DNA of 64,000 bases from the NCBI RefSeq assembly GCF_050402865.1, contig NZ_BAABMF010000013.1, forward strand, positions 62,001 through 126,000. Direction: 5' to 3'. Position numbers and translations under genes: made by a program. The notes beneath the pieces were generated by a model. That model saw only the letters and a program-made list of their open reading frames with translations, made no database searches and was not told where the DNA came from. Positions within the stretch are counted from its first letter, which is position 1, and every line of letters starts with the position of its first letter. This document shows positions 26,057 through 35,141 of the stretch, piece after piece. This DNA comes from Clostridium_AF sediminicola (GTDB lineage Bacteria; Bacillota; Clostridia; Clostridiales; Clostridiaceae).

Positions 26057-26710
26057 ATGAATTCTAGAGAAATGATTGCAAGAAGGATTGCTCAAGAATT
26101 TACGGATGGAGCAGTTATAAATCTTGGATTTGGCATGCCTACACAGGCTGCTAATTATATTGGAGAAGGGATAAATGTAGTTTTACAAACAGAAAATGGT
26201 GGGCTTATGTTTGGACCAGCTCCAAAAAAAGGCGAACATAATCCTGATTTAGCAAATGCTGGTGGAGAACCTATAACTATGAAACCAGGTGGGGCAGTTT
26301 TTGATCTGGCATTTTCATTTTGTATCATTAGAGGAGGACATGTAGATGCTACTGTTTTAGGTGGGCTTGAAGTAGATGAGCTAGGAAATATAGCTAATTG
26401 GAAAATACCAGGTAAATTTGTTCCAGGAATGGGCGGAGGAATGGATTTATTAGTGGGAGCTAAAAGAGTGATTGTAGCGCTTTCACACTGTGATAAGAAA
26501 GGAAATTCGAAAGTTTTGAAGAAATGTACATTACCTCTTTCAGCGAAAGGTGTGGTGAATAGGATAATAACTGATAAGGCGGTTTTTGATGTTGATAAGG
26601 ATGGATTAGTATTAGTTGAAATCGCTCCAGGATTAAGTGTGGAAAATGTTAAAAATAGTACAGATGCAAACTTTTCAGTATCTGAAAATTTGTGTGAAAT
26701 GACTTTCTAA
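26057..26710 (+). CDS. atoA: 3-oxoacid/acetate CoA-transferase subunit B
   Basis: 217 residues. The catalytic glutamate is Glu46 in LQTENGGL, preceded by N-L-G-F-G-M-P-T-Q and followed by G-G-H-V-D-A-T-V-L-G-G-L-E-V-D and P-G-K-F-V-P-G-M-G-G-G-M-D-L. Starts 11 bp after subunit A, RBS AAGGGGG. The enzyme is an alpha/beta heteromer. Together the two subunits use AGA for arginine, as the native-looking genes do. Confidence 0.93.
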   Translation: MNSREMIARRIAQEFTDGAVINLGFGMPTQAANYIGEGINVVLQTENGGLMFGPAPKKGEHNPDLANAGGEPITMKPGGAVFDLAFSFCIIRGGHVDATVLGGLEVDELGNIANWKIPGKFVPGMGGGMDLLVGAKRVIVALSHCDKKGNSKVLKKCTLPLSAKGVVNRIITDKAVFDVDKDGLVLVEIAPGLSVENVKNSTDANFSVSENLCEMTF

Positions 26711-26723
26711 TTGTCTAATCAAA

Positions 26724-26792
26724 TGAAAACTAGACTTAGTTTGGTACTATAAGTGATGAAGTTCTTTATATTAAATTAAGCGTTATATATAA
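26724..26792. repeat. Short dispersed repeat, copy 2
   Basis: Matches 23547-23611 (GTGATGAA...CTTTATATTAAATTAAGCGTTATATATAA) with two small gaps. Here it runs straight into the GCCAGTAT hairpin. Confidence 0.55.
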
Positions 26793-26827
26793 GCCAGTAT
26801 TGAAACAAAATATACTGGTTTTTATTT
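26791..26827 (+). terminator. GCCAGTAT hairpin, copy b, terminator of atoDA
   Basis: AAGCCAGTAT pairs with ATACTGGTTT and is followed by TTATTTATT. It is the terminator of the atoDA operon and belongs to the repeat family also seen at 24979, 27361 and 50025. Confidence 0.75.
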
Positions 26828-26848
26828 ATTAATAAATTAAAAAAAACT

Positions 26849-27326
26849 CTTGTCAGTCCCGATGAATTGCCAGAGAAAGTCGGAGTTGTTTCCATCGATT
26901 ATAAGAGTGGTTTAAGACTTCTTCCCGAACAACAGAATTTAATTAAAACTTTAAGAGATAATGGGATAGAGGTTTATATATGCTCTGCTTCGTTTGTTGA
27001 TGTAGTTAAAACTCTTGCCGGTAACCCTAAATATGGTTATAATTTACCAGAAGAAAACGAAATATGGTGAAGGGCCTATCTTTGTAGCTGGAGACAGTGG
27101 TGGAGATTTTGCTATGTTGACGGATTTTGAAGATACAAAGCTTGCACTTATCATTAAAAGGTGTAAGGGTGGCAATATAGGAGAAATAAGTAAAGAAGCT
27201 GCTGATACTTTTGGAAAAGAAAATGCTAAGTGCTTATTACAAGGAAGGAATGAAAATCTTGGTGTATTCAGACCATCACAAAAATCAATTTTCCTTGGAA
27301 GTAGTGAACAAAAATTATTAAAATAG
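26849..27326 (+). pseudogene. Frameshifted remnant of a HAD-family phosphatase
   Basis: The first frame (to about 27060) reads LPEKVGVVSIDYKSGLRLLP, then LIKTLRDNGIEVYICSASFVDVVK. The second frame (about 27066-27326) contains GEGPIFVAGDSGGDFAMLTDF, the HAD motif IV with its GDSxGD metal ligands. The frames differ by one shift near 27060. The N-terminal DxDxT nucleophile motif and the cap region between the halves are missing, so the gene is truncated as well as shifted. It resembles the secreted or lipoprotein HAD phosphatases of the phosphoserine-phosphatase type. Confidence 0.75.
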
Positions 27327-27360
27327 TTGAAGTTTGATATTAACAACAGAAAAGTGCACA

Positions 27361-27393
27361 AGAAGCCAGTATTTAAAATAGATACTGGCTTCT
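27361..27393. terminator. GCCAGTAT hairpin, copy c, bidirectional terminator
   Basis: AGAAGCCAGTAT pairs perfectly with ATACTGGCTTCT around nine bases. It lies between two decayed convergent genes. The bases after it (TTGATTATAGTTTTAAATTTAGTGAAATTAT) match those after copy a at 25004-25035. Confidence 0.75.
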
Positions 27394-27419
27394 TGATTAT
27401 AGTTTTAAATTTAGTGAAA

Positions 27420-27803
27420 TTATTTACTTACTTCGACGATTTCTTTATTGTAAGTATTAACTTTGATAAGAACTATGTTTTGTTGATTTTTGGGATCTTT
27501 ACCTGAACAATCCAGTAATGTCCCATATCAATTATATCTTCAGATTTAAAACTGTTTTTATCCACATCAACATTAAAGTAGTCCTTAACAGTTTTCGCAG
27601 ATATTTCAAATGCCTCTTAAGTTGAAAGGCTATTATAACTCAAAACTATTTTATTTGTATTAGTACTTTTCTCTGTATCAGCAGTTATATTTGTAGCTAA
27701 TGTATTATTAGTTGATAATTTATTACTAGATGAGTCGCAAGCTGTGAAAGATAATAGAATAGTTGTTGTTAATACTAGTGCTAAGAGTTTTTTTTGATAA
27801 CAT
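27420..27803 (-). pseudogene. Broken small lipoprotein gene
   Basis: Minus strand. The lipobox LSFTAC and a Ser/Asn/Thr-rich linker are clear. Three lesions: an A8 run just after the ATG at 27803 shifts the frame (seven As would give MLSKKLLALVLTTTILLSFTAC). A TAA follows T-S-L-S-T in frame at about 27617. A second frameshift near 27505 separates VKDYFNVDVDKNSFKSEDII from the end VLIKVNTYNKEIVEVSK. Function unknown. Confidence 0.7.
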
Positions 27804-27934
27804 TTTTTCACATCTTTCAAGGTTATTTGTGATAAGTATAGCACTCGTATTAATAGCAGTAGTTATAAGTTTAATAATTAAATGTTTTGGGTATACTACA
27901 ATTTGACTATATTGAAATATAAGGTGGAGAGACA

Positions 27935-28288
27935 ATGGATAATCATTTTGATAACTTAGATGTAATTGAAAAGAATCTTAAATACTTAATTGAGAACCAT
28001 GGAGAAATATATGATGCTTATGAAAAATTCGGAAAATTAGTTCACGAGAAAGGTGGACCAATTGATGAAAAAACACGCTGGCTTATTAAGATAGCTCTAT
28101 CTACAAGCAGTCCATATACACATTCATTAGCAACTCATATACTTAAAGCTTTTAAAAGTGGATGTACACAGGAAGAGATTGAACACGCTATACTCCTTGT
28201 TGCACCAACAGCAGGATTTCCTAAGATGATGGAAGGGTTGCTTATATTAAGACAAATCCTTGAGTCAAGAAAAAAGAATAACAATTAA
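27935..28288 (+). CDS. Carboxymuconolactone-decarboxylase-like small protein
   Basis: 117 residues of the CMD/AhpD-like helical family: D-E-K-T-R-W-L-I-K-I-A-L-S-T, S-S-P-Y-T-H-S-L-A-T-H-I-L-K-A, then G-C-T-Q-E-E-I-E-H-A-I-L-L-V-A-P-T-A-G-F-P-K-M-M-E. The CxxC pair of peroxidase members is absent (SSPYTH stands at its place), so it is unlikely to be a thiol peroxidase. RBS AAGGTGGAG; start ATG 27935. Single-gene unit with its own terminator. Confidence 0.85.
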   Translation: MDNHFDNLDVIEKNLKYLIENHGEIYDAYEKFGKLVHEKGGPIDEKTRWLIKIALSTSSPYTHSLATHILKAFKSGCTQEEIEHAILLVAPTAGFPKMMEGLLILRQILESRKKNNN

Positions 28289-28356
28289 CATTAAATGAAC
28301 ATTCTTTATACTTTGATTTACATATATTTAAAGTAAATATACTTAAATTTTGATGA

Positions 28357-28400
28357 ATATATCATACCGATAGTCTAACTATCACTATGATATATTTTTT
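28357..28400 (+). terminator. Rho-independent terminator
   Basis: ATATATCATA and an inner GATAGT/ACTATC stem pair back to TATGATATAT, followed by TTTTTT. It follows the CMD-like gene. Confidence 0.8.
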
Positions 28401-28554
28401 TATAAAAAATAAAACTAATAGTTTATAAAAAATCATTAGAATGTGAATCCATTAGTGGAACTACACAAATGCTTGATTTAATGTTAAGTAGTTAAAATAA
28501 TCAAATTAATGTTACCTATAATCAATTTGTGAATATTATAATATAGAAGAAAAA

Positions 28555-28684
28555 AAGTTTAACTATGTGAATTCTCTATAGAAGTTCAAGTTAAACTATA
28601 AATTTATACAAGTCCATAAATCATTGAATCGTAGATATTTTGAGACATGTACAAATTAAGTTTAACTATGTGGATTCTATATAG
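28555..28684. repeat. 27-bp direct repeat in the cysK leader
   Basis: AAGTTTAACTATGTGAATTC and the next 7 bases (28555-28581) recur at 28658-28684 with two differences. The copies are 103 bp apart and the second ends 4 bases before the cysK RBS GGAGGTG. AGTTAAAC at about 28589 is an inverted partner of the core. It could be a tandem regulator site or a repeat insertion; I see no T-box or S-box features. From 28401 to 28554 I see no gene. Confidence 0.65.
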
Positions 28685-28699
28685 CATGGAGGTGTAATT

Positions 28700-29602
28700 A
28701 TGATGCTTGAAAATATAATTGATACAATTGGAAATACACCCTTATTATCTCTAAAAAAATATTTTAATGGATCAATATTTGCTAAATGTGAATTTCTCAA
28801 CCCAGGAGGAAGTATAAAAGATAGAATAGCAAAATTTATGATAGAGGAAGCAGAGAAAGAAGGGAAATTAAAACCTGGAATGACTATTGTAGAACCAACC
28901 TCTGGAAACACGGGTATTGGTATTTCACTTGTTGGTGTCAGAAAAGGATATAAGGTAGTTATTGTAATGCCAGAAAATATGAGTGAGGAACGTAAGAAGG
29001 TAATCAAAGCTTTTGGGGCTGAACTTGTACTCACACCTAAGGAAGAGAGTATAGAAGGTACACTTAAAGAAGTTGAAAAACTAAAGAGTCAGAATAAGAA
29101 TATTTTTGTGTTAAATCAATTTAAGAATCCCAATAATCCTCTTATTCATTATAAAACTACAGCAGTTGAAATGTGTAATCAACTAAATGAAAAGGTTGAT
29201 ATTTTTGTTTCAGGATTAGGAAGCGGTGGAACTTTAGCTGGAATTGGAAAATATTTAAAAGAAAAACATCCATCATGTGTTGTAGCTGCAGTTGAACCTA
29301 AAAATGTGTCAGCTTTACTTGGACATGAGCCAGGACTTCACAAAATTCAAGGAATTGGCGATGGATTTATACCAGATATTTTAGATACAAAAATAATAGA
29401 TGAAATTATAGAGGTTACTGATGATGATGCCATAGCATATGCAAGAAAATTGGCTAGAGTTTGTGGATGCTTAGTTGGAGTATCATCTGGTGCTAATATA
29501 TGGGCAGCTATTAAAATGGCTGAAAAATATGGTAAAGATAAAAATATAGTAACTGTATTACCAGATAGAGCAGAGAGATATTTTAGCACATCACTTTTAT
29601 AG
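28700..29602 (+). CDS. cysK: Cysteine synthase A (O-acetylserine sulfhydrylase)
   Basis: 300 residues. PLP enzyme making cysteine from O-acetylserine and sulfide. The PLP lysine is Lys40 in PGGSIKDRIA. The substrate loop is PTSGNTGIG and the phosphate loop SGLGSGGTLAGIG. The C-terminus LPDRAERYFSTSLL is the normal end. RBS GGAGG before a double ATG; 28700 is used. A degenerate fragment of the same gene lies at 46711-46800. No serine acetyltransferase gene is in the window. Confidence 0.94.
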   Translation: MMLENIIDTIGNTPLLSLKKYFNGSIFAKCEFLNPGGSIKDRIAKFMIEEAEKEGKLKPGMTIVEPTSGNTGIGISLVGVRKGYKVVIVMPENMSEERKKVIKAFGAELVLTPKEESIEGTLKEVEKLKSQNKNIFVLNQFKNPNNPLIHYKTTAVEMCNQLNEKVDIFVSGLGSGGTLAGIGKYLKEKHPSCVVAAVEPKNVSALLGHEPGLHKIQGIGDGFIPDILDTKIIDEIIEVTDDDAIAYARKLARVCGCLVGVSSGANIWAAIKMAEKYGKDKNIVTVLPDRAERYFSTSLL

Positions 29603-29759
29603 CTACTCCCAAATATCAGAAAAAAATTGATAAAGAAATAGTTGGAATTTTACCAAAATTTTAAATGTATGAAGAAGTAATTCAACTTGAATTAGTAGTT
29701 AAGAGAAAATTAGGAACGAGAGCATTTGGATTAAATGCAATTTAGAATTTATAAAAAAC
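29603..29759. other. Intergenic region with small coding debris
   Basis: Two short open stretches (KKIDKEIVGILPKF and ELVVKRKLGTRAFGLNAI) end in stops and have no start or RBS. They look like gene remnants too small to assign. Confidence 0.35.
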
Positions 29760-29800
29760 AATAACTAAATCCACTAGTTAACCTAATGGATTTAGTTATT
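29760..29800 (-). terminator. Hairpin, probably a minus-strand terminator
   Basis: AATAACTAAATCCA pairs perfectly with TGGATTTAGTTATT. On the minus strand it is followed by GTTTTTTAT, so it would end leftward transcription coming from the sigma-like gene. On the plus strand no T run follows. Confidence 0.65.
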
Positions 29801-30032
29801 TAAAAAAATATAAGGGATTTAAATTAAAAATAACAGACTTGGAATTGAGAAAATAATTTTGCGAAAGATTTTTACAATATATGTGGAAAAGAATAAGAAG
29901 AAATATACATAAATTCAAATAAAAATACAAGGATACTTTGCAAAATGCTTTTTTAGGGAGGAAAATTAGGCTTGCCTACTCCTCCTTATCATGTGTCCTT
30001 TAATATTTTCATTTACCTTGAACCAGAAAATT

Positions 30033-30473
30033 TTACAGCCTTGAGGTAATTGTAAGGCATTTAGTTTCAGTCTTACTAATAATTTTGTTACAGTTTATAT
30101 TTTTTCTTATTCTTTTAGTCAATTCATATGCAATACCCTGCTCCTCTATGGTAAATAGATAATTATCTTCTACACTTTCCAGAATATTTACGTTTTGAAT
30201 TTCTCTGTTGTGTTTCATTTTTCTTTTAAATAGATTCATATTATTTAGTTTTAAATTTACTTCCAGAAAAGAATCAAAGGAATTAGAACCTAATTTATAA
30301 AGCTTTATTGATTTAATAATGCTCAATATATTATGTTGCACTATATCTTCAAAGTCGTATCCTGGAATTTCATACTTTAATGATTCGCTTATCAACAGTG
30401 GCATATACTTATTTATAATTTTCTGAATGGACTGACTATCGTTGTTTTTAGCTTTTATTAATAGATTTCCCAT
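30033..30473 (-). CDS. Sigma-70-like protein, truncated at the HTH
   Basis: 146 residues with RBS AAGGCGGTG. Residues 1-70 resemble the small helix-turn-helix/sigma region 2 proteins of clostridia (YMPLLISESLKYEIPGYDFEDIVQHNILSIIKSIKLYK). Residues 100-146 reach the start of a region 4-like segment (K-T-E-T-K-C-L) and stop after six more residues, where the recognition helix should begin. I read it as a C-terminally truncated, probably inactive sigma-like gene; a functional short version cannot be excluded. Confidence 0.6.
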   Translation of the reverse strand: MGNLLIKAKNNDSQSIQKIINKYMPLLISESLKYEIPGYDFEDIVQHNILSIIKSIKLYKLGSNSFDSFLEVNLKLNNMNLFKRKMKHNREIQNVNILESVEDNYLFTIEEQGIAYELTKRIRKNINCNKIISKTETKCLTITSRL

Positions 30474-30644
30474 GTATTCACCGCCTTATTTAATAAAAAA
30501 TATAAACTCATTTAAATATTTATCTTATTTTTACACAAATTAAGGTATTTTTATTACTGATGTAAAAATCGAAGTCTAAAATGTAAAAACTCATAAAAAA
30601 AACACACATAATAATTTATTTATGTATGTTTTGTCTTTTTATGT

Positions 30645-31358
30645 TTATTTTAATAAGTATTTGAAGTATACTTCCCTAATGGCTTGTACATTAGAATTAC
30701 TTATGGGTATATTTGTTTCGTCAGCTATAAATATACAAGAGTTTTCTATTTTGGATATATAATCCATATTCACAATGAAACTCTTATGCGACTTAAGAAA
30801 TCTTTCATCTTCAAGTCTTTGAAAAAAATCCTGAAGTTTTGAATAAAAAGTAATTACTTTATCGGATTTCAAGTATACATTTACAATCCTGGCTTTACTT
30901 TCTGCATATAAGATATCTCTATAAAGAATTCTGTAGCTTCCTTTTTTATTTGTAATGACAATTTGTTTACTCTCTTTTTTTAAACTGTCTACAGCTGTTT
31001 TAATAGCAGCATCTAGCTTTTCTTCATTTATAGGTTTCAAAATATAGTGAAGAGCTTTCACGTCATAGCTATCTATAGCATGGTCTTTTGAAGAAGTAAT
31101 AAATATAATCTTACATTCTTTATCAAAGATTCTTATTTTTTTTGCAACATCAATACCATTAGAAAATTCCATGTAAATATCTAGAAATAGTATATCATAT
31201 ACTTCTTTAGATGAATTTATATGGTTGATAAGGTCTTCTCCTTCAGTAAAGCAGTTTATTTTAAAATGCATCCCTAAGTTTTTAAGATTTTTTGATACTA
31301 GAGAAGAGATTATTTCACTTTCTTCTTTATTATCATCACAGATTGCTATGTTTATCAT
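30645..31358 (-). CDS. LytTR-type response regulator (AgrA-like)
   Basis: 237 residues from the ATG at 31358 (GGTGAT RBS; an in-frame ATG at 31376 gives an atypical start). Receiver domain with acidic pocket C-D-D-N and phospho-acceptor Asp60 in ILFLDIYM. The LytTR DNA-binding domain lies at about 135-237 with F-L-K-S-H-K-S-F-I-V-N-M-D-Y-I-S. Such regulators bind direct repeats upstream of targets such as peptide quorum-sensing genes. Lies 24 bp after its kinase gene, so one operon. Confidence 0.9.
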   Translation of the reverse strand: MINIAICDDNKEESEIISSLVSKNLKNLGMHFKINCFTEGEDLINHINSSKEVYDILFLDIYMEFSNGIDVAKKIRIFDKECKIIFITSSKDHAIDSYDVKALHYILKPINEEKLDAAIKTAVDSLKKESKQIVITNKKGSYRILYRDILYAESKARIVNVYLKSDKVITFYSKLQDFFQRLEDERFLKSHKSFIVNMDYISKIENSCIFIADETNIPISNSNVQAIREVYFKYLLK

Positions 31359-31382
31359 TTTTATCACCAACTTCATATTTCC

Positions 31383-32684
31383 TTAGTTATAGTTCAGTAT
31401 ACTATCTACTTCAAATTCATTACCATTATATTTAACTTTAAAATAACCATTATATTTTTCCGTTACCTTTCTAACATTAGACAATCCTATTCCATGTCCT
31501 TCGCCAGTTTTACATGTTCTTAAAATATTGTCTTCTTCTATAACATGGCCATTAAAGCTATTTTTGATTTTAAGTATTAAATGGGAACCTTTAAGTTCAG
31601 CTTTTATATTAATGTACTTTTTACGTTCATCCATAATATTGTTACAAGCTTCAATAGCATTTTCAACACAATTACCTATAACAATAGATAAATCAAGATC
31701 CTCGATATTGATATCCTGGGGTATATTCACATTAACCTGAAAATCAATGCTATAATTCAAAGCAATATTCATATAATATTTTAGTATTGAATCTATAGTA
31801 AAATTTTCACACAATACACCTATATTTTGACATATTTCATTTTCATTAAACTTATCTAAGTATTCAGAGACTGCTATGTAATTTTTAGCATCCATCATTG
31901 ACTTCATTGCCAAAAGATGATGCCTTATGTCATGTTTAAATGAATAATAATTTTCAATAGATTTATTTAAGGTTTTGTAATTTTGTTTCTGTAATTTTAG
32001 TTGTGTATCTATAAATTTATATTTATATTCTAATTCCACATTTCTGTTTACAGAGTAAATAGCAATAAAAATAATTATATATGATAATATAATTATAACT
32101 ATAAACATCAAACTATTAAAAAAATTATAATGGTAAATAGGCTTATTAGGGTTAGATCCATAATAATTAACTAAAAACAAAAAAACCATAATGCTATAGA
32201 AGGATATTATATTAATAACTTTGTTAGATACTAATTTTAGCATTTCTTTATAGGGGTCTTGAAAGTATAAATATATTATAGGCATAATCAGTAGTTGAAT
32301 AAAATGTTTAAATAACGTTGATAAAGTTCTATATGTACTATAATCTTGAATATAAAATAAACCTACTATATAACTACATAAAATTAATATGATATTAGAA
32401 AAAACCCATATAGTGAACATATTAAATATTTTTTTTGAAAAGGATTCTTCAAAAACAAAAAAAATATAAATAATAAAAGAAAAACCTAAACTAAATAGTG
32501 CAAAATTATATAAAATACTATCTTTAAAAAAAATATTATAAAAAACCAGTCCCAATAATACTATTAAGTGATTAATTATAAATATAACTAAGGAGTCTTT
32601 GATACTCCTTTTTCTAGTAAGTAACAAATGGTTGTATCCAATATTTAAAAATAATGTAACCTCGAAATATATTAAAAAGTGCAT
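31383..32684 (-). CDS. GHKL sensor histidine kinase (AgrC-like)
   Basis: 433 residues. About six membrane helices (1-215), then a cytoplasmic coiled coil with S-F-K-H-D-I-R-H-H-L-L-A-M-K, where the H of HDIRHH is the probable phosphorylation site. The GHKL ATPase has N-C-V-E-N-A-I-E-A-C and GHGIGLSNV. RBS AGGAGTG. Pairs with the LytTR regulator. No agrB or agrD-like peptide gene is nearby on either strand. Confidence 0.9.
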   Translation of the reverse strand: MHFLIYFEVTLFLNIGYNHLLLTRKRSIKDSLVIFIINHLIVLLGLVFYNIFFKDSILYNFALFSLGFSFIIYIFFVFEESFSKKIFNMFTIWVFSNIILILCSYIVGLFYIQDYSTYRTLSTLFKHFIQLLIMPIIYLYFQDPYKEMLKLVSNKVINIISFYSIMVFLFLVNYYGSNPNKPIYHYNFFNSLMFIVIIILSYIIIFIAIYSVNRNVELEYKYKFIDTQLKLQKQNYKTLNKSIENYYSFKHDIRHHLLAMKSMMDAKNYIAVSEYLDKFNENEICQNIGVLCENFTIDSILKYYMNIALNYSIDFQVNVNIPQDINIEDLDLSIVIGNCVENAIEACNNIMDERKKYINIKAELKGSHLILKIKNSFNGHVIEEDNILRTCKTGEGHGIGLSNVRKVTEKYNGYFKVKYNGNEFEVDSILNYN

Positions 32685-32939
32685 ATTCTCACTCCTGAAA
32701 TCTTTTGATATCCTTCAATCATCATATCTAAATGCTAATCATACTATAACATTTATTTATTGAAAATTTTGTTGTAATTTGTCGTTGTTTTATTTCATTT
32801 CATTTTTTATTAGTGGCTAACTAAAGCAAACTCACTAAGTCAAGCCTTTTTTCGTTAAGGGGCAGACTATTTGGGAAAAAAATAAGATTGTTCAATGGAG
32901 TTTATGAAATTGATAAATCTGTTTTTTCACTTATCGTAA

Positions 32940-35141
32940 TTAGGAATATATATCTGAAAATTCTACTTGAATTCTTTCTACATTAATATCATATTTAGAC
33001 TCTTCTTCAGATTCACTGTCAATTAAGCGTATAGGTAAACTTATAATGAATTCACTACCTTTATTTGGTTCACTTATAACTTGTATCTTGCCATTATGCA
33101 TTTCTATAAATGATTTAACAAGATATAAACCTATTCCAGTGCCCTCTCTATTTCTTTTCAAAGTTTTATCAACTTGACTAAACCTATCAAATATTGTTGC
33201 AATACTATCTTCTGACATACCTAATCCTGTATCTTTTATAGAAATAGTTATATAATCAGTACCATCTTTAATGGTTACAAGAATTTCTCCACCTGAGTTT
33301 GTGAATTTAATCGCGTTTGAAATAAGATTTAAAATTATCTTTTCGATTTTATCTGGGTCACAAGCAAGGAGTTTTTCTTCAATATCTGTATCAAATATAA
33401 GATTTATTCCATGATTTTGAACATATGGTGCCACTGAAAGAGTGATGTTTTCAACTAAACTTATGATATTGTAAATTCTAAAGTTTAATTTTGAAAATCC
33501 AGAATCAATTTTTGAAATATCCAAAAAATTGTTTATTAATCTAGTTAATCTATAGCAGTTCTGTTTCATTGTATAATAATATTTTTCTCTTTTAATAATA
33601 CTCTCCCTAGTTGTATCATTATATATATTTAAAGTCTGTACAGCTGAAAAAATTACATTTAAAGGTGTTTTCAACTCGTGTGATACATTAGAAAAATATT
33701 CAGTTATTGTCTTATTCATTTCTAAGGACTGATCTAGCAATTTGGTTTTTTCGAGCACATCTTTTTCTAGCTGTAACACCTTTTTTTCAGTTGAAATATC
33801 TCTCATAATTGTTAGAACAGTCGGTTTTCCTCCATATTCAAAATATGAAGATGTATTTTCAACTTCTATTAAAACTCCGCTACTTTTTAATACTTTATCA
33901 TTAAAAGTAATTGAACTACATTTCTTTTTAATTATCATAGAAAACTTTTCTTTTAAACTTTCTCTATTATTTTTAGGAACCATATACAAAAGAGATTGTC
34001 CGATAAATTCACCAGGAGTAGCAATTCCAAATAGTTTAGCTGCATTATCATTTGCAAATAATAAAATTCCATCTCTGTGTACTAAAATAGCATTGTGGGA
34101 TTGATTAATTAATAAATTATAGCTAATATCATTTTTCAATAGTATTTCTCTAAGGTTATTCTTCTCTTTTTCTATATTAATAAAGTTCGTATTATCATTT
34201 ATCACAAATAATTTTCCTACCACATCACCATAATCATCATTGATTTCTTCAGTATTTATCGTAACAGGAATTTTTTCAGTGTCTTTATTTACTAAATAAT
34301 TATTTTTACTGGAATTAGGTTTATAAATAATAACGTCAGAAAAATGCTTTCCTATTATTTTATCTGAATTATTTCCATAAAGTTTTATCAAATTATCATT
34401 ATAATAAGTTATTATATTATTGTTATCAACTAAAACTATTATATCATTAACATTTTTCATAATTCTGTCGATTGTAACGGCAGATGTAATATCTAAGAAA
34501 CTATATTTTGATATTGCAAGAAATATTCCAAAGACCCAAAAAATTGATACAATCTGTGCAATATATAATGTGGGGAAATTCATAAGAGGTAATATGTTTT
34601 GAAATAAAATTCCGAGAATAAAAGAAATTAGTCCAAATATCACAATCAGATAAGCTTGTCTCTTTTCACGATAAATTTTAGAGGTTTTGCCCCATTTAAA
34701 TATTAAAACTAAGGCTACTAAAATATAAATGGTTGTTACTGTAAAATTTATAATATTAAACTTTGAAAAGATAGGTGAATAATAATCTATTCTTAAAACT
34801 CTTAGAACACTATAAATTGTAAACATAATAGTACATGGTATGTATACCAAAAACTTAATTTTTTTTGCATATCCAGTAATTTCAAATGAGAGATTAAGTA
34901 TTATTCCATAATAAAAACTCCAGCCTGTAGCTCCTAATATGTTTATCATAGGATAATATTGGGTTTGTATCATATCCTTTGAATACCAAAATATATAAGC
35001 AAAAGACCAAGAGAAAAAACATATACATAGAGCTAGCAATAACTTGTTAAGTATTTCATTTTTATTTAAATTATAGAAATATATTCCTAATAATACGTAA
35101 ATAACTGCAACAATTGCAGTGAATATAGATAAAATATTCAT
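32940..35141 (-). CDS. 7TM-PAS-PAS sensor histidine kinase
   Basis: 733 residues. An N-terminal seven-helix membrane region (1-220, histidine-kinase N-terminal 7TM type) is followed by two PAS domains (about 225-330 and 345-455). HisKA comes next with phosphorylated His in FSNVSHELKTPLNVI, then HATPase_c (N-box N-L-I-S-N-A-I-K-F, G1 D-T-G-L-G-M, G2 EGTGIGLYLVK). It has no receiver domain and no neighbouring response regulator, so it is an orphan. It reads away from the two lipoprotein genes, whose leader is shared across 298 bases. Signal unknown; PAS domains suggest redox, ligand or light sensing. Confidence 0.9.
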   Translation of the reverse strand: MNILSIFTAIVAVIYVLLGIYFYNLNKNEILNKLLLALCICFFSWSFAYIFWYSKDMIQTQYYPMINILGATGWSFYYGIILNLSFEITGYAKKIKFLVYIPCTIMFTIYSVLRVLRIDYYSPIFSKFNIINFTVTTIYILVALVLIFKWGKTSKIYREKRQAYLIVIFGLISFILGILFQNILPLMNFPTLYIAQIVSIFWVFGIFLAISKYSFLDITSAVTIDRIMKNVNDIIVLVDNNNIITYYNDNLIKLYGNNSDKIIGKHFSDVIIYKPNSSKNNYLVNKDTEKIPVTINTEEINDDYGDVVGKLFVINDNTNFINIEKEKNNLREILLKNDISYNLLINQSHNAILVHRDGILLFANDNAAKLFGIATPGEFIGQSLLYMVPKNNRESLKEKFSMIIKKKCSSITFNDKVLKSSGVLIEVENTSSYFEYGGKPTVLTIMRDISTEKKVLQLEKDVLEKTKLLDQSLEMNKTITEYFSNVSHELKTPLNVIFSAVQTLNIYNDTTRESIIKREKYYYTMKQNCYRLTRLINNFLDISKIDSGFSKLNFRIYNIISLVENITLSVAPYVQNHGINLIFDTDIEEKLLACDPDKIEKIILNLISNAIKFTNSGGEILVTIKDGTDYITISIKDTGLGMSEDSIATIFDRFSQVDKTLKRNREGTGIGLYLVKSFIEMHNGKIQVISEPNKGSEFIISLPIRLIDSESEEESKYDINVERIQVEFSDIYS

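Noticed and set aside
28555..28700. A T-box or SAM riboswitch upstream of cysK.
   Set aside because: None of the conserved T-box or S-box sequences are visible, only a direct repeat.
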